Source: JABDQA01 sp963824415 | Lineage (GTDB): Bacteria > Desulfobacterota > Desulfobulbia > Desulfobulbales > Desulfocapsaceae | NCBI GenBank assembly: GCA_963824415.1 | Contig: CAWGPM010000015.1 | Span: forward strand, 239,965 to 303,964 | DNA length: 64,000 nt | Direction of reading: 5' to 3' | Part shown: piece after piece, positions 41,344 to 50,542 of the stretch | How the letters are laid out: every line of letters begins with the position of its first letter | How positions within the stretch are numbered: the first letter of the stretch is position 1 | Position numbers and translations under genes: made by a program | The notes under the pieces: generated by a model | The model's input: the letters and a program-made list of their open reading frames with translations, nothing else | What the model was told of the DNA's origin: nothing | Database searches by the model: none

Positions 41344-42471
41344 TCAACCGGTCTTGCCCATCACTTCATTGACCAGTTTCGAGAAGAATCCTTCATTTTC
41401 CTTTTTCTGGCCATGTTTTTCGCACAGGGTATCGAATTCACGCAGGACCTTTTTCTGTTCTTCGCACAGATTGGTCGGGGTCTGCACCTGCAACTCGACA
41501 AACATATCGCCTCGACCCCGGCCGCGCAGGCTCTTCACCCCCTCGCCGCGCAGGGTTAACACCTGGCCGGACTGGCTGCCTTCGGGAATAGTCAGTTTCT
41601 TGGTTCCGTGGATAGTAACCACCTCGGTTTTTACACCAAGCGCCGCATCGACCATCGAAATAGGCAGACGGCAGAAAATGTTGTCTCCCTCCCGAGCGAA
41701 AAATTCATGGGGTTCGACATCGATGATCACATAAAGATCTCCGGACGAACCACCCTGCCTGCCGCCTTCACCCTCGCCCTTGAGCCGCATCCTGGCGCCG
41801 CTGTCGACGCCGGCGGGAATCTTGATGGATACCTTTTTGGCCTTGTTCACCAGACCGCTGCCCCGGCAATCGTCGCAGGGGTCGGTAATGATCGAACCCT
41901 GGCCGTGACACTGGGGACAGGTTGAGCTTACCTGGAAAAAGCCCTGCGAGCGGATCACCTGCCCCCGGCCGTGGCAGGACGGACAGGTCTGCTGCTGATG
42001 TCCCGGGCGGCAGCCTGAGCCCTCGCAGGTCCAGCAGGTTTCGCGTTTGCTGAGCTCAACTTCCTTGGCCGTGCCGTGTACCGCCTCCATGAAGGAAATG
42101 CGGATATCGTAGCGCAGGTCGTTGCCGGCAACCGGCCCGTTTCTGCGGGCCTGGGAGCGGGCCGAACCGAAGCCAAACAGGTCGCCGAAGATATCGCCGA
42201 AGCTCGAGAAAACATCCTCGAAATTGCCAGGTCCGCGATAGCCGCTGTTCTTCAGCCCTTCATGGCCATAGGTGTCGTAGATCTGCCGTTTCTGGTCGTC
42301 GCTGAGCACCTCGTATGCTTCGGTGCACTCCTTGAAAGCATTTTCAGCTTCGACATCGCCCGGATTGCGGTCCGGGTGGTATTTCATGGCAAGTTTCCGG
42401 TAGGCCTTCTTGATTGTGTCGCCCCCGGAGTTTCTCTCAACACCGAGTATTTCGTAATAATCGCGTGGCAT
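41344..42471 (-). CDS. dnaJ: Chaperone protein DnaJ
   Basis: 375 residues from ATG 42471 (MPRDYYEILGVERN); an in-frame extension upstream is not part of the family. J domain with HPD (KYHPDRNP), a Gly/Phe-rich region (GFGSAR), four CxxCxGxG zinc repeats (CWTCEGSG, CPSCHGRG, CPQCHGQG, CDDCRGSG) and the two C-terminal beta domains. Stimulates DnaK. DnaK and GrpE are not encoded nearby. Confidence 0.96.
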   Translation of the reverse strand: MPRDYYEILGVERNSGGDTIKKAYRKLAMKYHPDRNPGDVEAENAFKECTEAYEVLSDDQKRQIYDTYGHEGLKNSGYRGPGNFEDVFSSFGDIFGDLFGFGSARSQARRNGPVAGNDLRYDIRISFMEAVHGTAKEVELSKRETCWTCEGSGCRPGHQQQTCPSCHGRGQVIRSQGFFQVSSTCPQCHGQGSIITDPCDDCRGSGLVNKAKKVSIKIPAGVDSGARMRLKGEGEGGRQGGSSGDLYVIIDVEPHEFFAREGDNIFCRLPISMVDAALGVKTEVVTIHGTKKLTIPEGSQSGQVLTLRGEGVKSLRGRGRGDMFVELQVQTPTNLCEEQKKVLREFDTLCEKHGQKKENEGFFSKLVNEVMGKTG

Positions 42472-42481
42472 AATACAGTAC

Positions 42482-42748
42482 TTAGGCTTCGTCTCCTTGC
42501 TCAGGGTCCCCCGGCACTGCCAGTTCATCGCTCTCGCCTGCTTCAGGAAGATCATCGATATTTTCGAACGTCACCTCGCCTGCGGCGATTTCTCGCAGGG
42601 TCATGACTACTTCCTTATTCTTGGCTTCGACCAGATACGGCTCACCCTGGCGATGCTGTTTGATCCGCTGAACTGCCAGATGGATAAGGTTGAACCTGTT
42701 GTCGTCACCAACTTCCTGAAGACAGTCTTCAACTGTAATTCGTGCCAT
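42482..42748 (-). CDS. rpoZ: RNA polymerase omega subunit
   Basis: 88 residues: MARITVEDCLQEVGDDNRFNL and the NLIHLAVQRIKQH helix are typical of omega. An acidic tail of about 25 residues follows. It helps assemble RNA polymerase and binds ppGpp together with beta prime. A second ATG lies one codon earlier (42751). Confidence 0.93.
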   Translation of the reverse strand: MARITVEDCLQEVGDDNRFNLIHLAVQRIKQHRQGEPYLVEAKNKEVVMTLREIAAGEVTFENIDDLPEAGESDELAVPGDPEQGDEA

Positions 42749-42848
42749 CATTACCTCGTTTATCTCTTTATTTTACTGGTATATTTAACTGATTAGTAGC
42801 TCAAAGCTTATGGGTACCTTGCAAAGTTCTCTGCAGCTGCGTGAAATT

Positions 42849-44147
42849 TCAATGCTCAAACGGATTTTTCAGCAGCAGCGTCTCATCCCGGTCGGGACCG
42901 ACTGAGACGATAACAGCCTCGACACCGGTGAAATCCTCAATCCGCTTGATATAATCCCTGGCTTCGCCCGGCAGATCGTCATAGTTTTTAACTTCGTTGA
43001 TCTCGGAGTGCCAGCCGGCCATTTCCTGGTAGATGGGTTGTACGGCCTGGGCCGCCTCGATATTGGCCGGCATGACCTCGAGCTGAGCCTCACCGAGACG
43101 ATAGCCGGTGGCCATCTTGATGGTCGATTGCCCGCTGAGTACATCGAGTTTGGTGATAGCCAGCCCGGTCAGGCCATTGAGCCTGACTGCATCGCTGGCA
43201 ACCACGCCGTCGAGCCAGCCGCAGCGTCTTTTCCTGCCGGTCGTGGCCCCGAATTCCCCGCCTTTCTTCTGCAGGAAATCACCGGTCGCATCGTGCAGCT
43301 CGGTGGGAAAGGGTCCCTCACCAACCCGGGTGGTATAGGCCTTCAGTATGCCGATAACCGAATCGATATGGGTCGGCCCGAACCCGGTTCCGTTACAGGC
43401 ATTACCGGCCACGGTGTTGGAGGAAGTGACGAACGGATAGGTGCCGTGATCGATATCGAGCTGGGTGCCCTGGGCTCCTTCGAACAATATATGTTTCCCC
43501 GCCCGGCGGGCCGTATCGAGCTCGACCGAGACGTTTGTAAGATAGGGGGTGAGCTGCTCGCCATAGTCCATCATCTGGGCCATAATATCGTCGAACACCA
43601 GCGGCTCAGCACCGAATCTTCTGGTCAGTAGAAAGTTTTTTTCCTCGAGCACTGCCTTGAGCTTATCCCGGAGCAGCCGTTCATCGAAAAGATCGCCTGC
43701 CTTGATGCCGACCCGGCCCACCTTGTCCACATAGCAGGGGCCGATACCGCGTCCGGTGGTGCCGATCTTTTTGCCTTCGGAAAGGGCCGATTCCTGGGCC
43801 AGGTCCAGCTGCTTATGATACTCCATGATCAGGTGCGCATTTTCACTCACCTTCAGGCGTTGAGGCGTCACCGCCAGATCCTTTTCGGCCAGGCTGCTGA
43901 TTTCACTGAGCAGCACAGCCGGGTCGATGATCACCCCGTTGCCGATCATACAGATTTTGTCCTCGTAGAGAATGCCGGAGGGAATGATGTGAAAGATATA
44001 TTGCTTGCCGTCGACCACCAGGGTGTGCCCGGCATTGTTGCCGCCCTGGAATCTGACCACATAATCGGCAGAGCGGGTGAGCAGGTCGACGACCTTTCCC
44101 TTACCCTCATCACCCCACTGGGTCCCGACGATAACCACACTGGACAT
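42849..44147 (-). CDS. purA: Adenylosuccinate synthetase
   Basis: 432 residues. The phosphate-binding WGDEGKGKVVD, the IMP-binding region GNNAGHT and the GAQGTQLDIDHGTYPFVTSSN motif are intact. It joins IMP and aspartate with GTP to form adenylosuccinate. It is preceded by a well-formed sigma-70 promoter at 44238-44266. Confidence 0.97.
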   Translation of the reverse strand: MSSVVIVGTQWGDEGKGKVVDLLTRSADYVVRFQGGNNAGHTLVVDGKQYIFHIIPSGILYEDKICMIGNGVIIDPAVLLSEISSLAEKDLAVTPQRLKVSENAHLIMEYHKQLDLAQESALSEGKKIGTTGRGIGPCYVDKVGRVGIKAGDLFDERLLRDKLKAVLEEKNFLLTRRFGAEPLVFDDIMAQMMDYGEQLTPYLTNVSVELDTARRAGKHILFEGAQGTQLDIDHGTYPFVTSSNTVAGNACNGTGFGPTHIDSVIGILKAYTTRVGEGPFPTELHDATGDFLQKKGGEFGATTGRKRRCGWLDGVVASDAVRLNGLTGLAITKLDVLSGQSTIKMATGYRLGEAQLEVMPANIEAAQAVQPIYQEMAGWHSEINEVKNYDDLPGEARDYIKRIEDFTGVEAVIVSVGPDRDETLLLKNPFEH

Positions 44148-44237
44148 CTAGATCTCCTGAATATCTGCTTCAAAAAAATTGTGGTTTTGCACCGGTGGCG
44201 CAAAACCCGCATTGTAATTCTGAGGTAGAACCGGGTA

Positions 44238-44266
44238 ACTATAGTCAAATTAGCCAATAAAGTCAA
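44238..44266 (-). promoter_or_regulatory. Sigma-70 promoter of purA
   Basis: On the minus strand TTGACT and TATAGT are separated by 17 bases; the start would be near 44231, giving an 84-base leader. The rest of the divergent interval 44148-44462 shows no gene and no confident promoter for tatB. Confidence 0.7.
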
Positions 44267-44462
44267 CCATAAGAAATTTATAGAAATTCGTGTAATTCTG
44301 GTTCTTTGTAAGACTCAACAGAGCCGGGCTTAAGTGGGTGGTGCGCGCCCTGGAAATAGCCATGGATTTCTACAGGCCGTTCTGGTAGATTTCGACTCCG
44401 CTGGAGATGCGGTTTTTCTGCCTCCCCGGCTGCAACAAGATTATTTTCTGTACGAGGTATGT

Positions 44463-44966
44463 ATGTTTGGCATCGGCTTGCCCGAAATGATTCTTATCCT
44501 GGCCCTGGCCCTGATCGTGGTCGGTCCCGACAAACTGCCGGAACTGGCCAGGTCGGTTGCCAAGGGTGTGCTGGAATTGAAAAAAACCGTGTCTGCCCTG
44601 AAAGAGGATCTGGCCGAGGATAACCCCTTCGATTCGGTAAGGCCCGAACTCGAAGAAGCTGCCGATTCCATCAAAAAACAGCTTGGCGAGGCGACACCCG
44701 ACGGGTTTACCGGGGTGGTCAGAGACCTCGAATCGGAACTCCAGGAGGTCATCGACACCGACGCTACGGTGATCCCGGTCGAACAGGGCGAAACTCCTGA
44801 ACCTGAGGGCGCCGGGACCGGACCGGTAGCTGCTGAACCAGTTCCCCTCGAGGAGGAGGATGCACAGCAGGAAGAAGCAGCAGCGGCGGATAAAACCGAT
44901 CAGCCTGAGCAGTTGACAGACAGCGAAGCAGGTCCCAAAGACTCCCCATCCCAGGCCTCTTCCTGA
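44463..44966 (+). CDS. tatB: Twin-arginine translocase subunit TatB
   Basis: 167 residues from ATG 44463: MFGIGLPEMILILALALIVVGP is the TatA/B family N-terminal helix with the following amphipathic helix (LPELARSVAKGVLELKKTV). The Glu in the first helix and the long acidic C-terminal tail (about 110 residues, Glu/Pro/Ala-rich) point to TatB rather than TatA. An open frame extends upstream to 44334 but only the downstream start matches the family. With TatC it forms the receptor for twin-arginine signal peptides such as that of the HmcB-like protein at 2.7-3.7 kb. Confidence 0.9.
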   Translation: MFGIGLPEMILILALALIVVGPDKLPELARSVAKGVLELKKTVSALKEDLAEDNPFDSVRPELEEAADSIKKQLGEATPDGFTGVVRDLESELQEVIDTDATVIPVEQGETPEPEGAGTGPVAAEPVPLEEEDAQQEEAAAADKTDQPEQLTDSEAGPKDSPSQASS

Positions 44967-44974
44967 GCGCCCCC

Positions 44975-45781
44975 ATGTCCACGCTTGAACGCAGCCTGGC
45001 TTTTTTCCGCCCCCATCACGACGAACTTCGCAGGCGTCTGGTCAGATCCTTCATCGCCATTGCCCTGTGCTCGGTGGGGGCCTACTTCTTTGCCGAACAG
45101 ATCGCCCAGTTCATCATCAAGCCGCTGTTCGACGCCAGCCCGATGGTCTACCGGATGGTCTACACCAATTTGCCGGAGGCCTTTCTGGCCTACATCAAGC
45201 TTGCGCTGCTGGTCGGCGTTATGATCAGTTTTCCATTCGTGCTGTATCAGGCCTGGAGCTTTGTCGCCCCGGGTCTGCACAAGCATGAACGCAAACTTGC
45301 CGTCACCGTGGTCTTCTGGTCTTCGCTGCTGTTTCTGTCCGGCGGGGCCTTTGCCTTATTCTCGGTACTGCCGAGGATGCTGGTCTATTTCATGAGCTAT
45401 GCCCATCCCGGTCTGGAGCCGCTGCCCAAACTCGGCAAATATCTGACCTTCGTGGCCCGGCTGGTGATAGCGTTCGGCCTGTCCTTTCAGATTCCGTTCC
45501 TGATGGTCATGGCCGGCAAGGCCGGCCTGGTCCAGGCCGGTTATTTCAGGTTAAAACGGCTCTATTTCTATGGAGCCATCGTGGTGCTCGCCTTCCTGCT
45601 CAGCGCCGGTGATTTCATGGCCACCGGCCTGCTCTGTTTTCCGCTCTTCGGCCTCTATGAAGCGGGCATTTTCCTGACTTCGATTTTTGGCAAAAAGAAA
45701 AAACTGGAAGACACCAAAGATACTCCCGACGCGGATAAAACCGAAGAAGACATGAGTGGTCCAGCAGATGATCCCGACTGA
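44975..45781 (+). CDS. tatC: Sec-independent translocase subunit TatC
   Basis: 268 residues, six helices. The N-terminal AFFRPHHDELRRRLVRSFIA and the segment FPFVLYQAWSFVAPGLHKHERK are diagnostic. The charged C-terminal tail (about 30 residues) is longer than usual. It begins eight bases after tatB. TatA is not seen here and must lie elsewhere. A fold-back repeat follows the stop codon by 17 bases. Confidence 0.95.
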   Translation: MSTLERSLAFFRPHHDELRRRLVRSFIAIALCSVGAYFFAEQIAQFIIKPLFDASPMVYRMVYTNLPEAFLAYIKLALLVGVMISFPFVLYQAWSFVAPGLHKHERKLAVTVVFWSSLLFLSGGAFALFSVLPRMLVYFMSYAHPGLEPLPKLGKYLTFVARLVIAFGLSFQIPFLMVMAGKAGLVQAGYFRLKRLYFYGAIVVLAFLLSAGDFMATGLLCFPLFGLYEAGIFLTSIFGKKKKLEDTKDTPDADKTEEDMSGPADDPD

Positions 45782-45797
45782 TCTAACTAGCCTGACG

Positions 45798-45905
45798 TTA
45801 GCGAGTTGAGACGGCCTGCTAGCCGAGGAGACTTGGGGAAAGCTATATATTTAATATGCCTTCCCCAAAAGCGACGCGGGATAGTAGGCGGTATCGACTC
45901 GCTAA
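45798..45905. repeat. Fold-back repeat family B, copy 1 (108 bp)
   Basis: Outer arms TTAGCGAGT and ACTCGCTAA are perfectly complementary, and complementarity continues with mismatches towards a centre near TATATTTAATAT. The inner sequence (GAGACGGCCTGCTAGCCGAG ... GCGACGCGGGATAG) is about 90% identical to the copy at 58390-58489. It lies between the ends of the convergent tatC and radical SAM genes, so it could also act as a terminator or mRNA stabiliser. No direct target duplication is evident. Confidence 0.7.
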
Positions 45906-45917
45906 GGGTGAGGAAAG

Positions 45918-46937
45918 CTAGATCCCGTCGAAGCGCTGCTTGAGCAGACAGCAGGACACCCGGTGCAGCGGCTTTCCCTCGCGGTCGTAGGCGATGGTAT
46001 CGGGCTGCAGCAGTTTGTTGATCACGCAGCCTTCGGCGATATCGAGTTTGAAGAGCCTGTCCTCAAGCAAGCCATTGCGATGCACCAGCCGGTCATCCTC
46101 GATCATATAGGAATGAACCGGGTAGTCCTCGCAGAGGGGACACTGGTAAACCCGGCCGTTGGGAAAGATGAAAAAGTTTTCCGCGACATTGCCGGCACAG
46201 TGAAAGTCCTCACCCGGCTCCAGGTACACCTTGGGAAAAATCACATCGATCCCCTTCCCGGCCGCCGCGGCGGCGACCTGGGGAACCACGCTCAGCCACT
46301 GCTCTGGATCGACCTGAAGCCGGTCTGATCCGCCTTTGTCAGCAGCACCCGATTGGGCCGATTTTCCGCGCAGACCGATCACCTGGATAAAAAAACGATC
46401 CACGCCAAGATCGGCGAGCAGCGGCACCATCCGGTGAAGCGCCTCGATATTTCTGCTGCTGACCGTATAGATCAGCGAGGTGTGAAATCCCCGGGCCACC
46501 GCCCGGCGCAGATTTGCGGTGCAGACCCCAAATACCCCTTCGCCCCTGATCGGGTCATTGGTCGCCGGATCCGGCCCATCGAGGCTGAAGCTCAGGTAAT
46601 CGAGGATATCGGGCCTTACCTTATCCAGAAAATCGTGGAACAGATAGCCGTTGGTATCGACCGTGACTGAGTAGCCGAGTGTTTTGGCTTTCTCTATGCC
46701 AAAGGGCAGCTCCGGGTGCATGGTCGGCTCACCGCCGAGGAACACGATGTTGGACTGTTTCGACGGGTCGTGAAACAACTCGATCCAGGCGCCCATCCGG
46801 GCTCTGCTCAGCAGCGCAGTGCCGTGTTGGGCGGGGTTGATGTAGCAATGACTGCAGGACAGATTACAGCCCGTCAGGATATGCAAAAAGACATTGCGCT
46901 CGCCGGGCGTAAAACCGACGGTGCGGGGCTCGTTCAT
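45918..46937 (-). CDS. Radical SAM protein with C-terminal cysteine-rich domain
   Basis: 339 residues. The SAM-cluster motif CNLSCSHCYINP (about 24-35) is followed by GGEPTMHPE (about 68-76), the SAM-binding signature. The core strand pattern reads VTVDTNGY, YLSFSLDG and TSLIYTVSS. The C-terminal part has further cysteines (FHCAGN, CPLCED, GCVINK and CC near the end), reminiscent of SPASM/twitch domains that bind extra FeS clusters. No peptide substrate gene or known maturation partner is adjacent; tadA lies upstream. The substrate is unknown. Confidence 0.8.
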   Translation of the reverse strand: MNEPRTVGFTPGERNVFLHILTGCNLSCSHCYINPAQHGTALLSRARMGAWIELFHDPSKQSNIVFLGGEPTMHPELPFGIEKAKTLGYSVTVDTNGYLFHDFLDKVRPDILDYLSFSLDGPDPATNDPIRGEGVFGVCTANLRRAVARGFHTSLIYTVSSRNIEALHRMVPLLADLGVDRFFIQVIGLRGKSAQSGAADKGGSDRLQVDPEQWLSVVPQVAAAAAGKGIDVIFPKVYLEPGEDFHCAGNVAENFFIFPNGRVYQCPLCEDYPVHSYMIEDDRLVHRNGLLEDRLFKLDIAEGCVINKLLQPDTIAYDREGKPLHRVSCCLLKQRFDGI

Positions 46938-46990
46938 GGTAATCCGCCCAAATTGAACAGAATTGCTGAATCGTTCTCAGCTCAAATTCG

Positions 46991-47512
46991 TCAGCGTTTA
47001 TCTTCGTTGTGCTGCTCGAGCGTGTACTGGGACAGGAGCGAGTCGCGCCAGTAATCGTTTTTCTCGTCTTTGAAAAAACGCTGAAACAATTCCAGGCACG
47101 CACCCCTGCTGACTCCTGGTATCACCTGCACCTGCATCGAGGTATATAGCGCGGGCAGTCTGGCCAGTTCGAGTCCGCTGCCGCCGCCCATCACATCTTC
47201 ATAGCCGAAGACGATGGTTCTGAAACCGTTGAGTATCAGCGTGGTGTAGCACATCAGACAGGGCTCGAGTGTCGAATAGACGACCACACGGCTGAAATCG
47301 AGATCGGGAGCGGTGTCGATCAAGCTGCGCAGGGCCACGATTTCGGCATGGTCGAATTCATTGCCGCCGAGGCCGCTGTTGATTCGGCCTCCGGCCGCGA
47401 CAATGTCGCCGTCGTGGATCAGCACGCATCCGACTGGAAATTCACCGGCTGCCAGCGCCTTTTCTGCCTCCTGAAGCGCATAGCCCATATATTTCTCATG
47501 ATTTTCTTGCAT
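46991..47512 (-). CDS. Cytidine/guanine-type nucleoside deaminase (TadA-like)
   Basis: About 173 residues. Zinc site HAEIVALR (His-x-Glu) and PCLMC (Pro-Cys-x2-Cys) are in the standard order. The N-terminus MQENHEKYMGYALQEAEKAL and GEFPVGCVLIHDG fit the tRNA adenosine deaminase/guanine deaminase group. Compared with TadA proper, the loop EFDHAEI differs from the usual N-A-H-A-E, so the substrate might be a free base or nucleoside. Start taken at ATG 47512. Confidence 0.8.
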   Translation of the reverse strand: MQENHEKYMGYALQEAEKALAAGEFPVGCVLIHDGDIVAAGGRINSGLGGNEFDHAEIVALRSLIDTAPDLDFSRVVVYSTLEPCLMCYTTLILNGFRTIVFGYEDVMGGGSGLELARLPALYTSMQVQVIPGVSRGACLELFQRFFKDEKNDYWRDSLLSQYTLEQHNEDKR

Positions 47513-47680
47513 GCAGTCCACACTGAAATCTTCGCCCGGTTCTTTGAACCCGGCAGTGTTACGCAGGTAAAACGTTCGCGACTATAATACGATTTGCCTA
47601 CCAGAACCACTTATAAGTCCGAAACGCCCGTTTGTGAACGGAAAATTCTGAAGCGCTCCTGAATATTTACCAATAACCAT

Positions 47681-47821
47681 GAGCCTTTTGCAAAATGAGG
47701 GTTTTCGTCCAAAATCAAGGCATGAGAAAAATTTTAACGCAGGCATATACTTAATATTCCGAGGATAAAATTTTGAGCATAACGCAGAGTTTGGGCGAAA
47801 AGATCGTTTTGCAAATGGCTC
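47681..47821. mobile_element. MITE family A, copy 3 (141 bp, fold-back)
   Basis: Same element as at 12.6 kb, flanked by CCAT (47677-47680 and 47822-47825). It belongs to the second sequence subtype together with copy 4 (GGCATGAGAAAAATTTTAACGCAGG). It occupies the centre of the 400-base gene-free interval 47513-47921; the rest of that interval shows no gene. Confidence 0.88.
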
Positions 47822-47921
47822 CCATAACTTTGAACCGCAATATCTGACGCGCAGATCATGTCCGAGCGCGTTTCAATGGTGCCCGAGCTTCGAGCCCCCG
47901 GATTTCAGAGACTTCAGGCAG

Positions 47922-49169
47922 TCAGAGTTTTCTGCCGAACCGGACCGCGGAAGAGGTGACGGACACGCCGGAATGGAGTTGGACATAATCGTGGCCGGTA
48001 TCCTCGAACGGCAGGAAACACAAACCTGCCTGAAGCTGTGTGAGCTTCAACCGGGGAAGACGGGGCATGATCTCTTTTCTGCTGATCACGGTGGCGGCAA
48101 ACACCGGCTTGATCGCCTGCACTGCCTCCTTCAGCGGCAGGGTGACGGGCAGCAGCCTGCGGCTCAGTTTCGACGCGCCCCGGGGGTATTTCAACTGGGA
48201 GAGCGTCGCGCTCTTGGCCAGCGTCAAAAAGACCCGCGGCCGGATCTTCAGCGCCGGAATCCAGAATTGAAGAGGCTGGTCCCGGTGTTTCCGGCTAAGA
48301 ACCACGGGCTGATTGGTCGTGCGCAGGAGATCTGCAAAGGTTTTCATCTCCAGCCCGGTGGAAGTCGCGCGAATCCTCCAGAACGGCAGATAGACCGTAT
48401 TTGCCCGGCGAGCCTCCACCAGCCTGAAATCGACGGGGCTAAAACGCCCCCGCTCCTCGGACCAGCAGGTATCGCAATTATAGCAGTGCACCACCAGGGA
48501 GTCGGAGTGCCCCTGCATGGAATCGCCGCAGTGCGGGCAGATCATGGCCAGGTAGCGAGGTCGCCACTGTTTTTTGAAACCGAGCAGATTGTCACTATCA
48601 CCCAGCCAGGCAGGGACACTGCCCAGCGGCCGCTGCAGGATGCCGTCGCAGAGTTTGTCGTTTTCGATATAAAGCGGCAGATAGAGGCAGCTTAGCGTCT
48701 CACCGATAAAAGCACGGTGATAGAGCTTCACCTCGTTTATATCGGAAAAGGCCCGGGCCAGTTTTTCGGCGCGTTCCAGCACCGCCGCCGGGCGCTCGGT
48801 CTGCCTGATGAATCTGCCGCCATCGCTGTCATCTGCCAAGCGAATCTTCATGGCCTGGGGGCGAAGCCCGAGCGACGGCGGCAGCATGTCGGCCTCTACG
48901 CCCTGATGGGTGGTGTCGAGCACCTTGCAGCCGACCTTCTGGCCGCCGCAGGTATAGATGTTTCCTTTGAAGCGAAGATAGGGAAAGTAGATGATTTCGC
49001 TTTGGTCGATATGCCCGGGCAGGCTGTCCGGCAGCATGAAGCGCAGCATGGGGCCGGACACCATGTAGTTTTTTACATCGCAGAACGGGCAATCGGTGAG
49101 CCGGTCGGCCTCTTTCATTTCGACCGGCCCGCCGCAGGACGGACAGGAGTGGCTGATTCTGAGATCCAT
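47922..49169 (-). CDS. Zinc-ribbon protein paired with an SPFH protein (YdjG-like context)
   Basis: 415 residues, no membrane helix. An N-terminal zinc ribbon (CPSCGGPVEMKE...CPFCDVKNY) is followed by about 170 residues, a second ribbon (CPHCGDSMQGH...CYNCDTCW at about 210-235), and a C-terminal beta-rich region. The two ribbons and the repeated pattern (L-x-x-Y-I/F-P-Y/F-W/L-R) suggest duplicated modules. It lies 30 bases after the SPFH/zinc-ribbon gene on the same strand. B. subtilis has an analogous pair, YdjG (zinc ribbon) and YdjI (SPFH), in a PspA-linked membrane stress module; homology of this protein to YdjG itself is not certain. Confidence 0.6.
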   Translation of the reverse strand: MDLRISHSCPSCGGPVEMKEADRLTDCPFCDVKNYMVSGPMLRFMLPDSLPGHIDQSEIIYFPYLRFKGNIYTCGGQKVGCKVLDTTHQGVEADMLPPSLGLRPQAMKIRLADDSDGGRFIRQTERPAAVLERAEKLARAFSDINEVKLYHRAFIGETLSCLYLPLYIENDKLCDGILQRPLGSVPAWLGDSDNLLGFKKQWRPRYLAMICPHCGDSMQGHSDSLVVHCYNCDTCWSEERGRFSPVDFRLVEARRANTVYLPFWRIRATSTGLEMKTFADLLRTTNQPVVLSRKHRDQPLQFWIPALKIRPRVFLTLAKSATLSQLKYPRGASKLSRRLLPVTLPLKEAVQAIKPVFAATVISRKEIMPRLPRLKLTQLQAGLCFLPFEDTGHDYVQLHSGVSVTSSAVRFGRKL

Positions 49170-49199
49170 CGCTTAAATTTATCTCAGCGCAAGATCGAG

Positions 49200-50357
49200 T
49201 TACTCCTGCAGCCGGCTGCCGCACTGGTTGCAGAAGGTTGCCCCCGGCATATTCTCTTTGCTGCACTCGGCGCAGATCATTGCCTTGGCCTTTTCCTGCG
49301 TAGCACTGCCGCAGCGGGAGCAGAACCTGGCCTCGGCCGAGAGATTCTTGCCGCACTCCCGGCACTGGCTCAGGACCACGAGCTGATGGCCGCACAACGG
49401 GCAAAAACGAGCGTCGCGACCAATTTCGTTGTGACAGTCGGGGCAGCTGGTAAACTCCGCCTGCGCTGCCGCTGCCTGCTGCTGGGCGCCTCCCGCCGCC
49501 GCAAAACCGCCGCCCATGCCGCCGAACATGGCCGGCATCATCAGCCCCATACCCATACCCATGCCGGCCCCCGCCTCGCCCTGATTTTCGGCCGCTTTTT
49601 CCATGGCCATGGCCGCTTTCATTCTGACAAACTTTTCCATATCCTTGATGGCGTTCATTCTGGATTGATCATCGATCGCCTTCTGCACCTCCTCGGGCGG
49701 GGTGATGGAAGTAATATAGAGATGGCTGAGACGCAGGCCGAAATAGGCAAAATCAAGGGTCAGCTTTTTCTGCAGTTCGACGGAGAATTCATCGAACTTG
49801 CCCGGCAGATCGATAATGGTGTCGAGCTTCTCGCCCAGGAAATCGTTGAGCCGGGAGACGATTACCCGCTTCAGATAGGTCGATATATCCTCGGTGGTGA
49901 TCTTGTGCATGGTGCCGACCAGCGAATTGATAAACAGCACCGGCTGCACCACCTGGATATTGAAAATCCCATGAGCCCGCAGCCTGATCAGGCCAAGCTC
50001 TGAATCCCTGAAGGCCACCGGATTTCTGGTCCCCCACTTGAGATTGGTAAAGTACTTGAGATTCACCATGTACACTTCGGCCCGCAGCGGACTGTCGCCG
50101 CGCCATGGGAAGGACAGAATCTTGGTCAGGATCGGCAGGTTGGCCGTCTTCAGGGTGAATCTGCCGGGGCCGAAGGCATCGCGGGCCTTGCCCTGATAAA
50201 ACAGTACCGCCGCCTGGCTTTCGCGAACTGTCAGCTGGGCGCCGAATTTTATTTCGCCGGAACCCGATTCCGGCAAGCGGTGCACCAGTTCCTGGCCCGA
50301 CTCATCGAACCACTCGATATTTTCAAGAAAGATACCACCGTCAAACCTGTTCATCAC
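49200..50357 (-). CDS. SPFH-domain protein with C-terminal zinc ribbons (YdjI-like)
   Basis: 385 residues (ATG one codon later is also possible). The SPFH domain spans about 35-230 (LTVRESQAAVLFYQGKARDAFGPGRFTLKT and then the YITSITPPEEV segment). A Gly/Met-rich low-complexity linker (GMGMGMGLMMPAMFGGMGG) follows, and three zinc ribbons end the protein: CPDC...CPLCG, CREC...CSRCG, CAEC...CNQCG. It is like B. subtilis YdjI and related 'virion core' SPFH proteins, which build scaffold platforms at membranes. No N-terminal helix, so attachment would be peripheral or through partners. Co-transcribed with the zinc-ribbon gene downstream. Confidence 0.8.
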   Translation of the reverse strand: MMNRFDGGIFLENIEWFDESGQELVHRLPESGSGEIKFGAQLTVRESQAAVLFYQGKARDAFGPGRFTLKTANLPILTKILSFPWRGDSPLRAEVYMVNLKYFTNLKWGTRNPVAFRDSELGLIRLRAHGIFNIQVVQPVLFINSLVGTMHKITTEDISTYLKRVIVSRLNDFLGEKLDTIIDLPGKFDEFSVELQKKLTLDFAYFGLRLSHLYITSITPPEEVQKAIDDQSRMNAIKDMEKFVRMKAAMAMEKAAENQGEAGAGMGMGMGLMMPAMFGGMGGGFAAAGGAQQQAAAAQAEFTSCPDCHNEIGRDARFCPLCGHQLVVLSQCRECGKNLSAEARFCSRCGSATQEKAKAMICAECSKENMPGATFCNQCGSRLQE

Positions 50358-50542
50358 CCCTTCCCTTTGATCTGCAATCGTCTGTGAATCTTAAGCTCCC
50401 CAATGATTTAGCGCATGCCAGCGTGCATCATTTTACCGATATTGCCAACATCTGATTCTTTATTATAGTGTAGCAGAAATTTTTATAAACCGCGTGGAGT
50501 GAAAATTTTGTTATTCCACGATAAAAATGATAGGAAACAGCG

